From contig CAZSXS010000038.1 of NCBI GenBank assembly GCA_964611385.1, positions 1-31,992 on the forward strand: a DNA stretch of 31,992 nt. Direction: 5' to 3'. Position numbers and translations under genes: made by a program. The notes under the pieces were generated by a model. The model did not search any database. It saw nothing but the letters and a program-made list of their open reading frames with translations, and had not been told where the DNA came from. This DNA comes from CAZSXS01 sp964611385 (lineage in GTDB: Bacteria > Bacillota > Clostridia > Lachnospirales > CAYPQA01). This document shows positions 8,001 to 15,252 of this stretch, piece by piece (within the stretch, counting starts at the first letter, position 1; every line of letters begins with the position of its first letter).

Positions 8001-8618
8001 ACTGGATGGGCAATGGCTCTCTCTTTGATTGGCCTCGGTCTGAGTGGCACTGAGCGTTTCATTTGCACCCAAAGAAGCCTCTCCACCGCTCAGTGCCAAG
8101 TCCCCAATAAAGGTTTTCAACTTTGCAATGCTGATGGGTTCCTCCACCAGTTTTCTGCGGCAGGCGGTTTCACAGGGGTGGGGGCAGACGCGTCCAATGG
8201 AGGCCGGCAGGGGAAGCTGCTCCTTCACCAGATCAAGAGCTTCTTGATACTCCCCGTTTGCAATCAGGGAAACATAACCCTGGCAGTCTGTATTGCCTGG
8301 GCAGGAAAGCACGCATGGCGGGCGGCAGTCACCGGTATGGTCGGACAATAAAAGCTCCAAGGCTGTTTTTCTTGATGCCTGGACACGGGGAGAGTTTGTT
8401 TGAATGATCATGCCGTTGGCTGCCAGGGTCGAACAGGCCCGGATCAGTCTTGGGCTACCTTCCACCTCCACAACACAAAGCCCGCAGGCTCCGTAAGGCT
8501 TTACACGGGGGTCATGGCACAGGGTTGGGATCTCAATCCCGTTTTCCCGAGCGATGTCCACGATGCTTTGGCCTTCATAACCCACAATCTCATGCCCATC
8601 TATATTTAATCGAATCAT
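5061..8618 (-). CDS. Multidomain iron-sulfur flavoprotein: NuoG-like, GltD-like, ferredoxin and degenerate molybdopterin modules
   Basis: A 1185-residue electron-transfer fusion. A 2Fe-2S ferredoxin domain comes first (Cys34, 45, 48, 62), then a His-Cys3 cluster site (His94, Cys98, 102, 106). A glutamate synthase small-subunit-like flavoprotein module follows, with an FAD site GGGPGG (214-219) and a second nucleotide site GGGNTAMD (347-354). Two 4Fe-4S ferredoxin motifs are at Cys631/634/637/641 and 674/677/680/684. From about residue 705 the protein resembles a formate dehydrogenase alpha-chain start (Cys710, 713, 717, 740), but it lacks the usual C-terminal pterin-binding domain. No in-frame TGA (selenocysteine) interrupts the frame. 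I infer an NAD(P)H-linked electron-transfer subunit whose molybdopterin region may be structural, as in NuoG. The partner and acceptor are not encoded nearby. The start follows an AAGGAAAGGA ribosome binding site. Confidence 0.88.
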   Translation of the reverse strand: MIRLNIDGHEIVGYEGQSIVDIARENGIEIPTLCHDPRVKPYGACGLCVVEVEGSPRLIRACSTLAANGMIIQTNSPRVQASRKTALELLLSDHTGDCRPPCVLSCPGNTDCQGYVSLIANGEYQEALDLVKEQLPLPASIGRVCPHPCETACRRKLVEEPISIAKLKTFIGDLALSGGEASLGANETLSATQTEANQRESHCPSSGKKVAIIGGGPGGLTAAYFLRRLGYEVTIYEAMPKMGGMLRYGIPEYRLPKKVLDEEIALIHREGIEFKNNIKIGRDLSLDYLKNTYDAVLLAIGAWSSMKLGCTGEDKKGVIGGIDFLRAVEENRLQELNLQGKRVSIVGGGNTAMDACRTAVRLGASEVYNIYRRTKAEMPAEEIEIEEATEEGVLFKYLTNPLEILGEDKVEAIRLQKMKLGEADASGRRAPVPIEGEEEVLPVDLVIIAIGQTASLEGFEGLSLTRKKTIAADEKSFRTSEEGIFAIGDAINKGADIAIAAIGHGKKVADIINSYLNGKLIPYQAPYLVTSEVTAEKFANRKKEARVKAGHISVAERKTTFNEVAKGYTEAEAKTEAMRCLACGCWDYFECKLIQYANQYKATLQPERYKGKTSEHPTSVSKHMYRNPNKCILCGLCVRVCDEVMGNTALGLSGRGFDTVIKPEFDRPLQETDCSNCGMCVSLCPTGAIGELVPIPKALPTQETLTPSTCSFCSVGCKTKLATKGKLLLRSLPEDNALLCGGGRFGFGKYAELGALCASAKPMVKKDGQFVEVELEEALRSTAKTVQGILLRHGLDAVAVSVSDKYTNEEIQAVQAYAAKLGLLELYSFNRVESGLETVLGKDASTTNFEEMRNTDLILLFCEDISKSHPIAGIKVKQATEAGAKLIAFSNYKEAQETNASACGCGCGDTEDGNERLAKRPQSQDWANMSIKIGEDLSVLKQLLKAVCEIKNYSATEALKAYLQDTLVSESVQKVAELYVKSKKAVIVFDQKALSYDASILLADLALVSGHIHTPRSGIIQLKQNSNSQGLSDLGVKPATELVHKIKQGTIKALLVFGEDVPKTLCDLSGLEFLMVQDLFRTETAAVADVYLPLYSPFESNGSYTNTVGVVQSVNKALKTCALKTTLTNFDIVMCLTEHNANDSLDKGQVVHETTQEDHKKCGLTVPIGNQLFTTVYNTNVMRNK

Positions 8619-8653
8619 ACATCCTTTCCTTTCCTTAAATAAATTAATTCGAG

Positions 8654-8681
8654 ATTATATCATACCTCTTCCGATCTGCAA
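8654..8681 (-). promoter_or_regulatory. Promoter of the iron-sulfur flavoprotein gene
   Basis: On the minus strand TTGCAG (8676-8681) lies 16 nt before TATAAT (8654-8659), which also has an extended -10 TG one base upstream. It points into the 1185-residue gene and is divergent from the tldD promoter. Confidence 0.65.
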
Positions 8682-8699
8682 ACAGATTCTTGAAATTTA

Positions 8700-8728
8700 T
8701 TGCTAGATTTTTCTTCCAATGCTATACT
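8700..8728 (+). promoter_or_regulatory. Promoter of tldD-tldE
   Basis: TTGCTA (8700-8705), a 17-nt spacer and TATACT (8723-8728) lie 27 nt upstream of the tldD start. This position argues against an in-frame ATG at 8690 being used. Confidence 0.6.
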
Positions 8729-8755
8729 AATACGAAAAAAAGTAGGAGGGAAACT

Positions 8756-10138
8756 ATGTTAAGTAAGAGAGTTGCAGAGCTTACCTTGGAGGCGGCCTTA
8801 AGCAATGGGGCGGACTTTGCGGAGCTTTTTGTGGAGAACAAATTTTCAAATTCCCTGTCCATGGTGAACGGAGTCTGCGAAAAGGCTTTATCCGGCGTAG
8901 ATTACGGCTGTGGAATACGGATTTTTAACGGCCTAGAGGCCATCTATGCCTACACCAACAAGCTGACAGAAGAGAATCTGACGAAGGTAGCCAGGGAGGC
9001 CGCCCAGGCCATGAAAGGCAATCATAGCCTCAAACCCTTGGCTTTTATGGAAAGCAAAGCTGACGAAAATCATTTCATTCGAATCAGGCCGGATCAAATT
9101 TCAAAGCAGTCCGTAGTAGAGCTATTGCACAGAGCCAGCGATGCGGCCAAGGCCTTTGATCCGCTGATCACCCAGACCTCCGGCTCATACGGGGATCACA
9201 TTCAGGACATATTAATTATAAACTCCGAGGGGCTTTGGGTTACAGACACCCGCATACGGAGCCGTATTTTCTTTTCAGCCGTAGCTTCGGAGGCCAACGA
9301 AAAGCAAACCGGGCACTACGGGCCGGGTGCGATGAAGGGCTTTGAGTTATTCGATAGCATAGACATGGAAAAAATCGGGCGAGACAGTGCGGCCATTGCG
9401 GTCAAGATGCTGAAAGCGGGACTCTGTCCCAGCGGGACGATGCCCGTAGTCATAGACAACGGTTTTGGCGGAGTAATCTTCCACGAAGCCTGCGGGCACA
9501 GTCTGGAAGCAACCCATGTTGCCAAGAAGACCTCTGTATTTACCGACAAGCTGGGGCAGCAAATTGCTTCCTCCAAGGTGACGGCCATAGACGACGGAAC
9601 CATAGCGAACGAATGGGGTTCCATCAACATAGACGACGAGGGGACGAAGACCCAACGGAACGTACTGATTGAAAACGGCATACTCAAGAGCTACCTCATC
9701 GACCGTTTGAACGGGAAGCGCATGGGCATGGGAAGCACAGGCTCCTCACGCCGCGAGTCCTACAAATTTGCCCCCACTTCCCGGATGACCAACACCTACA
9801 TTGACAAGGGCAGCGACAAGGCTTCCGACATCATCGGTTCTATTGAATACGGACTCTATGCGCAGAAGATGGGCGGCGGTTCCGTACAACCAGCCACGGG
9901 TGATTTCAACTTTGCCGTGACCGAGGCACACATGATACGCAACGGGAAGATTGCCGAGCCGGTACGGGGAGCGTCCTTAATTGGTAAAGGCTCAGAGGTA
10001 CTACTCAACATCGACATGGTATCGGACAATCTCTCCATGGATCAAGGCATGTGCGGTTCCATTAGCGGCTCCGTCCCAACAAACGTAGGCCAGCCCATGA
10101 TACGTGTCAGCCAAATGACCGTTGGGGGAAGGAAATAA
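8756..10138 (+). CDS. tldD: TldD family metallopeptidase subunit
   Basis: A 460-residue member of the TldD/PmbA family. In the characterised bacterial pair, TldD carries the zinc active site and forms a heterodimer with TldE. The complex degrades unfolded peptides and removes leader peptides from some ribosomally made natural products. The HExxxH motif is present as HEACGH (His243-His248). The start ATG 8756-8758 follows AGGAGGG at 8745-8751. An upstream in-frame ATG at 8690 lies in the promoter and was rejected. The tldE gene follows after 20 nt. No peptide precursor or modifying enzyme was recognised nearby, so the substrate is unknown. Confidence 0.93.
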   Translation: MLSKRVAELTLEAALSNGADFAELFVENKFSNSLSMVNGVCEKALSGVDYGCGIRIFNGLEAIYAYTNKLTEENLTKVAREAAQAMKGNHSLKPLAFMESKADENHFIRIRPDQISKQSVVELLHRASDAAKAFDPLITQTSGSYGDHIQDILIINSEGLWVTDTRIRSRIFFSAVASEANEKQTGHYGPGAMKGFELFDSIDMEKIGRDSAAIAVKMLKAGLCPSGTMPVVIDNGFGGVIFHEACGHSLEATHVAKKTSVFTDKLGQQIASSKVTAIDDGTIANEWGSINIDDEGTKTQRNVLIENGILKSYLIDRLNGKRMGMGSTGSSRRESYKFAPTSRMTNTYIDKGSDKASDIIGSIEYGLYAQKMGGGSVQPATGDFNFAVTEAHMIRNGKIAEPVRGASLIGKGSEVLLNIDMVSDNLSMDQGMCGSISGSVPTNVGQPMIRVSQMTVGGRK

Positions 10139-10158
10139 AACAGAATGGAGGGTAAATA

Positions 10159-11508
10159 ATGATACAGAATTTTAAAGAAGAGTTATTTGCAAAGGCAAAA
10201 GACTTTGGGTTTTCGGAGTGCGAGCTTTTTTTTGAGACGAGCAAGGATTTTACAGTTAAGATTTTTCAGGGTAAGCTGAATGAATATAAGAACACGGAGC
10301 ATATGGGGCTTTCGTTTAGAGGGAAGTATCTGAACAAGATGGGTTATTCTTATACTGAGCGCATTGATTTGGATCTGATCCCTATGCTTTTGAAAAATGC
10401 CGCGGACAACGCCTCTGTTATTGAAGAGGAGGAAGAGGAGTTTTTGTATCCGGGGGATGAAAGCTACCCGGCTCTTGAATGCTATAGCCAGGAACTTGAA
10501 AAGGTCTCTGTAGAAGAGAAAATAAAAACAGCCTTGGAAATGGAAAAGAAGGCTTATGACTGTGACCCGAGGGTGAAGACTGTTGATTCTTGTATGTTGA
10601 GCACCTTTGCAAGTGAAGTGTTCATTGCCAATACCAAGGGTTTGAATTTAAGCCAAACATCCAACGGGGCTTTTGCAATGGTGTCTGTTGTGGCGACGGA
10701 CGGGGAGCAAACCAAATCGGAATGGGAGCTTTGGATCGGTCGGGACTTGGAGGAACTAAAAGCGAAGAACATCGGTAGAAAAGCCGCAGAGAAAACCCTT
10801 TCCTACCTTGGAGCAAAGAAGATTACGAGCCGCTCTTGCCCTGTAGTCTTGAGTAACTTAGCTGCCGTGCATATGCTGTCAGCTTTTGTCTCTGCGTTTT
10901 ATGCCGAAGGAGCACAAAAGGGCTTTTCTCTGTTAAGAGGAAAGGAAGGCCAGGCAATTGCCTCCAAGCTGTTGACCATCCGAGACGATGGCATTTACAA
11001 GGACAGTCTGGGGAACGCAGCCTTCGATTCTGAAGGGGTTGCCACCAAAAACAAAACCATTATCGAAAAGGGAACGCTGCTTACGTTGCTGTATAATTTA
11101 AAATCTGCGGAGAAAGATAAGGTAAAAAGCACTGGCAACGGCTTTAAAGCTTCCTTTAGGGCGGCCGTATCCACCTCTGCAACAAACTTCTACGTGGAGC
11201 CATCGGATCTAAGCCTGGACGCTGTGCTAGAAAAAGCTCAGTCTGCGGTCTACATCACGAAGCTGTCCGGTCTTCATGCTGGAACTAACGCCGTGTCTGG
11301 GGACTTTTCGCTTTCGGCGGACGGCTTCCTCATTGAGGATGGAAAAATCACAAAACCTGTAGAGCAGATTACGGTCGCCGGTAACTTCTTTCAACTCTTG
11401 AAAGAAATCGAAGCCATCGGCTCTGACCTAAACTTTCTGAGCCATGGTAGCAGTTTTATCGGTTCGCCTTCCCTTTTAATTCAAAAGCTAAGTATTTCTG
11501 GCGAATAG
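10159..11508 (+). CDS. tldE: TldE/PmbA family protein
   Basis: A 449-residue paralogue of the TldD fold that lacks the HExxxH zinc motif, as expected for the TldE (PmbA) partner. In known complexes it forms half of the chamber and helps select extended peptides. The family C-terminus is recognisable in the GTNAVSGDFSL and ITVAGNF segments. The ATG follows GGAGGGT by about 7 nt. The 20-nt spacing from tldD, with no terminator between, points to one transcript. The stop codon TAG adjoins a truncated copy of repeat family A. Confidence 0.93.
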   Translation: MIQNFKEELFAKAKDFGFSECELFFETSKDFTVKIFQGKLNEYKNTEHMGLSFRGKYLNKMGYSYTERIDLDLIPMLLKNAADNASVIEEEEEEFLYPGDESYPALECYSQELEKVSVEEKIKTALEMEKKAYDCDPRVKTVDSCMLSTFASEVFIANTKGLNLSQTSNGAFAMVSVVATDGEQTKSEWELWIGRDLEELKAKNIGRKAAEKTLSYLGAKKITSRSCPVVLSNLAAVHMLSAFVSAFYAEGAQKGFSLLRGKEGQAIASKLLTIRDDGIYKDSLGNAAFDSEGVATKNKTIIEKGTLLTLLYNLKSAEKDKVKSTGNGFKASFRAAVSTSATNFYVEPSDLSLDAVLEKAQSAVYITKLSGLHAGTNAVSGDFSLSADGFLIEDGKITKPVEQITVAGNFFQLLKEIEAIGSDLNFLSHGSSFIGSPSLLIQKLSISGE

Positions 11509-11540
11509 CGGCTTTGAAAATGTTTTAGAGACTGAGTATA
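11508..11540 (+). repeat. Repeat family A, truncated copy 3
   Basis: CGGCTT followed by TTTTAGAGACTGAGTATA matches the end of the reverse complement of copy 1. The other two thirds are missing. It starts at the last base of the tldE stop codon, in the same orientation relative to its upstream gene as copies 1 and 2. A further pair of ATTCAGTC/GACTGAGTAA-like sequences at about 11668-11709 may be another remnant. Confidence 0.6.
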
Positions 11541-11654
11541 CGTATCGTGAAGCAGAGGCACAATTTTTGAGTATATCTTACCGAATCTGCATAGAAGGCT
11601 TCATAAATAAATACAAAAAAAACAAAAATAAAACAAATGTGAACGAGGTACTTG

Positions 11655-11663
11655 TGCTATACT
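11655..11663 (+). promoter_or_regulatory. Extended -10 promoter of the PocR/AraC gene
   Basis: TGCTATACT forms an extended -10 (TG at 11655-11656, TATACT at 11658-11663) about 80 nt before the start codon. No good -35 is visible, which would fit an activator-dependent promoter. Apart from this and the repeat remnants, I see nothing else in 11541-11742. Confidence 0.45.
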
Positions 11664-11742
11664 TTGATTCAGTCTAAACCATTTTTATAAAGGGCTTGTG
11701 ACTGAGTAATACACGATTTACTTCAGCCGAAAGGAAGATTCA

Positions 11743-12987
11743 ATGGAGCTTGACATCAAAAAGCTGAGCGATTTTTGCCACGCATATTCCGTTTCTACAG
11801 ATCTTCCCATCAGCGTCATCAAGTCAGAGGGAGAGGAAATCCTTTCCATCGGAAACGCTTGCGGTCACTGCGGCTTTTGTACAGCCTACGGTGAATTGAA
11901 AGAAATCGAAGAAGCCTGTAAGCGCACCCGCCTTTATGGGAGTTATTCCAGTCTTCGCTTTGCCGGACGCTATATTTTTTTCTGTCACCTGGGTCTTACG
12001 CTAATTGCTACGCCCATTCAGGTGAATGATAAAATGCTTGCTTCTATCATTGCAGGCCCCCTGCTGATGATAGAAAAAGAAGAATTTATCAGTGAAATCC
12101 AGCAAAAACAAGAAGAACTGACAAACGCCACAAAGCTGCTTGAAGAAGCCCAGGCTATCGTGTATGTGAACCCAGAGCGAGTACATGCGCTCTCGGAGCT
12201 TTTATTTATGGGCAGCTCCTATCTGTATAACAAGCTTGAAAAACTGGATTCCATCCATGAAAATCAAAAGCTTTCTGGATTGATTTCTGATTACATCTCA
12301 AAAATCAAAGGAGAGCAGGAAGCCAAAGGCTACCCCCTCCAAAAGGAAAATGAACTGTTGGACGCCATGTCCAGGGGAGATATCATTTCCGCCAAAAAGC
12401 TATTGAACGAGATCATGGGTTTCATTTACTTCTATTCGGGCTTTAAGTTTGATATCATCCGTTCCCGAATTTTAGAGCTTATTGTTCTGATTTCCAGGGC
12501 CGCTGTCAAAGGCGGTGCGGATACGGAGCTGATTTTTGGTCTGAACTATGAGTATTTGAAGGAAATTGATCAGTTTACCAACATTGACGATCTAACATAC
12601 TGGCTCAGCATAGTAATGAACCGGTTTACCGATTATGTATTTAATTTTGTCGGAGCAAAACATGCCGACATCATCTTTAAGGCCACCGAATATATTAAGG
12701 CCAACTACATGAAAAAAATGACCTTGGACGAGGTTTCCAATTTTGTTTATTTAAGTCCATCTTATTTCAGTAAGGTCTTTAAGGACGAAACCGGTCTGAC
12801 CTTTAGCTCCTATTTGAATAAGATTCGTATTGAGCAAAGCAAAAAGCTTTTGCGTAACGACAGCATCAACCTATCCGATATCGCCTACTTGGTGGGCTAT
12901 GAGGATCAGAGCTATTTTTCAAAGGTCTTTAAAAAACATACCGGCATGTCGCCTTTAAAGTACCGACTTTCCCAAGTCAATAAATAA
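11743..12987 (+). CDS. PocR-domain AraC-family transcriptional regulator
   Basis: A 414-residue regulator. The N-terminal 150 or so residues match the PocR sensory domain: an early FCHAYSVST segment, a CxxCxxC cluster (Cys40, 43, 46), a further Cys59 and a CHLGL segment near 81-85. A variable middle region follows. An AraC-type double helix-turn-helix covers about 309-410, including SYFSKVFKKHTGMSP. In Salmonella, PocR activates the propanediol and cobalamin genes. Here the next gene, 80 nt downstream, encodes a corrinoid protein, so control of that gene is a natural inference. The ligand is unknown. The cysteine cluster could bind metal or respond to redox state. The ATG follows AAAGGAAG. 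Confidence 0.9.
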   Translation: MELDIKKLSDFCHAYSVSTDLPISVIKSEGEEILSIGNACGHCGFCTAYGELKEIEEACKRTRLYGSYSSLRFAGRYIFFCHLGLTLIATPIQVNDKMLASIIAGPLLMIEKEEFISEIQQKQEELTNATKLLEEAQAIVYVNPERVHALSELLFMGSSYLYNKLEKLDSIHENQKLSGLISDYISKIKGEQEAKGYPLQKENELLDAMSRGDIISAKKLLNEIMGFIYFYSGFKFDIIRSRILELIVLISRAAVKGGADTELIFGLNYEYLKEIDQFTNIDDLTYWLSIVMNRFTDYVFNFVGAKHADIIFKATEYIKANYMKKMTLDEVSNFVYLSPSYFSKVFKDETGLTFSSYLNKIRIEQSKKLLRNDSINLSDIAYLVGYEDQSYFSKVFKKHTGMSPLKYRLSQVNK

Positions 12988-13012
12988 GAGCTTTACTTGC
13001 GAGGAATGAAGA

Positions 13013-13031
13013 GGCAAAGATTTACTTTGCC
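13013..13031 (+). other. Short hairpin in the leader of the corrinoid protein gene
   Basis: GGCAAAG (13013-13019) and CTTTGCC (13025-13031) form a 7-bp stem with an ATTTA loop, about 25 nt before the ribosome binding site. No U-tract follows, so it is not a standard terminator. It could be a processing or stability element between regulator and corrinoid genes. Confidence 0.4.
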
Positions 13032-13067
13032 ATTTCAATATAAATAATATTTTATTGGAGGTTTAAC

Positions 13068-13700
13068 ATGAGCATTTTAAACGAAATCAATGAGGCTTTA
13101 CAAAAAGGCAGAGCAAAGATTGTAAAGGAGCTTGTTGAAAAAGCACTTTCTGAAAACATTGCACCCGGCGAAATCCTAAGAGAAGGCCTTTTATCTGCAA
13201 TGGACGTTATTGGCGATAAGTTTAAGAACAATGAAATTTATGTTCCCGAAGTACTCATTGCAGCCAGAGCTATGAACAGCGGTATGGAAATTCTGAAGCC
13301 GAAGCTGGTTGAAAGCGGCCAAAAAGCAATCGGTAAGGCCCTTATCGGTACCGTCAAGGGCGACCTGCATGACATCGGTAAGAACTTAGTTCGTATGATG
13401 CTTGAGGGCAAGGGCTTTGATGTTATTGACCTCGGCGTTGACGTATCCGCTGAGCAATTCTATGAAGCTTTTGAAAAAGAAAATGCACAAATCGTTTGCT
13501 GCTCCGCTCTTCTGACCACCACCATGGGCGAAATGGCAAGAGTTGTTGATATCTTCAAGGAAAAAGGTGCTCGTGATCAAGTAACCATTATGATCGGTGG
13601 CGCTCCAATCACAGACAGCTACCGTGCTTCCATTGGCGCAGACATCTATACTCCAGATGCCGCTTCAGCAGCTGATGCCGCAAAGAACGCTTTAAAGTAA
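13068..13700 (+). CDS. Methyltransferase cognate corrinoid protein
   Basis: A 210-residue protein with the two-part architecture of the MtmC/MttC/MtbC corrinoid proteins. A four-helix cap (about 1-85) precedes a Rossmann-like B12-binding domain. The cobalt-ligand motif DxHxxG is present as GDLHDIGKN with His101. The SALLTTTM and MIGGAP segments of the B12 fold are intact. Such proteins carry a methyl group from a substrate-specific methyltransferase to a second enzyme feeding tetrahydrofolate or coenzyme M. No methyltransferase or reactivase is encoded in the window, so the substrate cannot be deduced. A strong ribosome binding site (TTGGAGG) precedes the ATG and a strong terminator follows. 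Confidence 0.93.
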   Translation: MSILNEINEALQKGRAKIVKELVEKALSENIAPGEILREGLLSAMDVIGDKFKNNEIYVPEVLIAARAMNSGMEILKPKLVESGQKAIGKALIGTVKGDLHDIGKNLVRMMLEGKGFDVIDLGVDVSAEQFYEAFEKENAQIVCCSALLTTTMGEMARVVDIFKEKGARDQVTIMIGGAPITDSYRASIGADIYTPDAASAADAAKNALK

Positions 13701-13730
13701 GCTACATACAATACATACAAAGAGAAAAAA

Positions 13731-13773
13731 CAAAAAAAGAATCAGATTGAATTTCAATCTGATTCTTTTTTTG
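13731..13773 (+). terminator. Rho-independent terminator after the corrinoid protein gene
   Basis: A 19-bp perfect stem (13731-13749 with 13755-13773) surrounds an AATTT loop. The arms end in an A-run and a T-run, so it can work in both directions. Confidence 0.93.
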
Positions 13774-13791
13774 TTTTCTTTCTAAAACCGT

Positions 13792-13825
13792 GGGGGACAA
13801 GGAGTTGGCCAACTCCTTGTCCCCC
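13792..13825. repeat. Perfect 34-bp palindrome
   Basis: GGGGGACAAGGAGTTGG is followed directly by its exact reverse complement, with no spacer (centre 13808/13809). It lies between a CTTTCTAAAACC segment, also found at the edge of the family B copy near 18950, and the family B core. It therefore looks like an extra or variable segment of that repeat. Confidence 0.85.
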
Positions 13826-13864
13826 CACACCCCCAGCCTCTTTCTTTCAAAAAAGCCGGGCACA
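13821..13864 (+). repeat. Repeat family B, copy 2
   Basis: A C-rich arm is followed by TTTCAAAAAAGCCGGGCAC. It is downstream of the corrinoid gene and its terminator and reads in the same direction as that gene. Confidence 0.7.
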
Positions 13865-13891
13865 GTGCAAAAAATGTACCGTAAAATTACA

Positions 13892-13920
13892 TTGAATATT
13901 TCCCGAGCATATGCTATACT
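13892..13920 (+). promoter_or_regulatory. Promoter of the SGNH hydrolase gene
   Basis: TTGAAT (13892-13897), a 17-nt spacer and TATACT (13915-13920) with an extended -10 TG. The leader to the start codon would be about 135 nt. It contains a small AGGGG/CCCCT hairpin (13966-13979) but no riboswitch that I recognise. Confidence 0.7.
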
Positions 13921-14061
13921 TTAGGCAATACAAGGGTTGTTCTGTGCATTTATCTATAGACGCTCAGGGGTACTCCCCTAGTATCACTGTGATTTAGCTG
14001 CGTTGTTTCTTCCACACCAACTTATCTTTGTAAAATATCAACAACTAATTGGAGGTATACT

Positions 14062-15192
14062 ATGAAAAATATCGTTTCGGCAATTTTGTGCTTGTCAATT
14101 TTGATGTCCTCAGCCGCCTATGCTAGTGACGTGAAACAGAACGCCCAGTCGGGAACGCAGACGGAAACAGCAAAGACAGAAGTTTCCGTTAAAGATGAAA
14201 AAATAAGATACGTGGCCCTGGGGGACAGTATTTCTACTGGCTTTGGATTGACCATCTTTACGAAGGATCACCCCGATAACCCGAAAAGCCCCAATCTCTT
14301 CGTGAACCGCCTTAGCGCTTCCTTGGATCTGCCCGTCTTGAATCTGGCAAAGGACGGAATTGATACGACAGACCTTCTGAATTTAATTAAAAACTTGAGC
14401 CAAGATAAGAAAAAGATTTTGGGCGAAGCTGAGCTGATTACCGTCTCAACCGGTGGCAATAACCTGCTAGCTCCCTTGCTTGAGCTTTCTAAGAAAAAAT
14501 CCGATGCAGCCGTGGCCGTGGGTATGTTCTCTTCTCCGCAACTTGCCTTGATCAGTATGCTGACCACAAGCAATGCCCAGGAGCAGGCGAATGTACGTGC
14601 CATCATTGACGACGGCGTGAAGCGCTTTTGCGGTACTGAGGAAAAGAAGTATGAAGACGGCGAGTTTATGCAGATCGTTAATGCAATCCGTGCCGTGAAT
14701 CCCAATGCCAAGTTGGTCTTCCAAACGATTTATTATCCTTACGCTAGCTTCAATATTCCGGAGGAAGTGGATAATGCCACTAAAGAGATGAACCGTATCA
14801 TACTTGCCAAGGCTCAAGAAGGGAACTATACGGTTATTGACCTATATGACCTGTTCCGTAGCCCTGATTTCATTAATATGCAGCGCCTGGATTCTCACCC
14901 GAATAACGCCGGAACAACCATGATTTATTTGCTGATGATGCAAGCCTTAGGCGAGGAAATTCCTTTTACTGTAAACGGCGATATTAAAAATGGTAGCCTT
15001 TCCTACATAGTAAACGCTGATCTAAGCGTTAATATCAACATCAAACCCGACGCCGGTTATGGCCTGCCAAAGGAAATCAGCTATAATAATGGCACTGGCG
15101 ATACGAAAGTCAGCCTTGTAAAGGATAGCTTCCGCATTCCCAATTTGCAATTTATTGGCAATATCAAGGTAAGCGGAGAGTGCGTGAAGTAA
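14062..15192 (+). CDS. Secreted SGNH/GDSL-family hydrolase
   Basis: A 376-residue protein with an N-terminal signal peptide (about 1-22, cleavage after AYA). The first catalytic block of SGNH esterases is clear: YVALGDSISTGFG with Ser56. The third block is STGGNN (129-134), where Asn replaces the more common Asp. The last block is LDSHPNNAG with Asp277 and His279, one residue closer than the usual DxxH. It probably acts outside the membrane on an ester or acetyl group of a lipid, glycan or peptidoglycan; the substrate is not deducible. About 90 C-terminal residues after the last block, rich in beta-like sequence, are not part of the minimal fold. It has its own promoter and a TTGGAGG ribosome binding site. 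Confidence 0.88.
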   Translation: MKNIVSAILCLSILMSSAAYASDVKQNAQSGTQTETAKTEVSVKDEKIRYVALGDSISTGFGLTIFTKDHPDNPKSPNLFVNRLSASLDLPVLNLAKDGIDTTDLLNLIKNLSQDKKKILGEAELITVSTGGNNLLAPLLELSKKKSDAAVAVGMFSSPQLALISMLTTSNAQEQANVRAIIDDGVKRFCGTEEKKYEDGEFMQIVNAIRAVNPNAKLVFQTIYYPYASFNIPEEVDNATKEMNRIILAKAQEGNYTVIDLYDLFRSPDFINMQRLDSHPNNAGTTMIYLLMMQALGEEIPFTVNGDIKNGSLSYIVNADLSVNINIKPDAGYGLPKEISYNNGTGDTKVSLVKDSFRIPNLQFIGNIKVSGECVK

Positions 15193-15218
15193 AATGAATT
15201 CAGTGCAGTTTAAAGCCC

Positions 15219-15246
15219 TTGCAATCTCCAAAGAAGCTGTTATAAT
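15219..15246 (+). promoter_or_regulatory. Promoter of the valS T-box transcript
   Basis: TTGCAA (15219-15224), a 16-nt spacer and TATAAT (15241-15246) place the transcript start just before the T-box leader. Confidence 0.7.
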
Positions 15247-15252
15247 TAAATA

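Noticed and set aside
5061..8618. Selenocysteine-containing formate dehydrogenase
   Set aside because: The frame is open without an in-frame TGA, and the C-terminal pterin-binding domain is missing.
8690..8755. Upstream extension of tldD to an ATG at 8690
   Set aside because: It covers the -35 and -10 boxes and has no ribosome binding site; ATG 8756 has AGGAGGG at the right distance.
13921..14061. Riboswitch in the SGNH hydrolase leader
   Set aside because: The leader is about 135 nt with a small hairpin, but I see none of the conserved cores of known riboswitch classes.
14268..14711. 147-codon minus-strand frame inside the SGNH hydrolase gene
   Set aside because: It lies opposite the catalytic blocks of the hydrolase and has no supporting signal.
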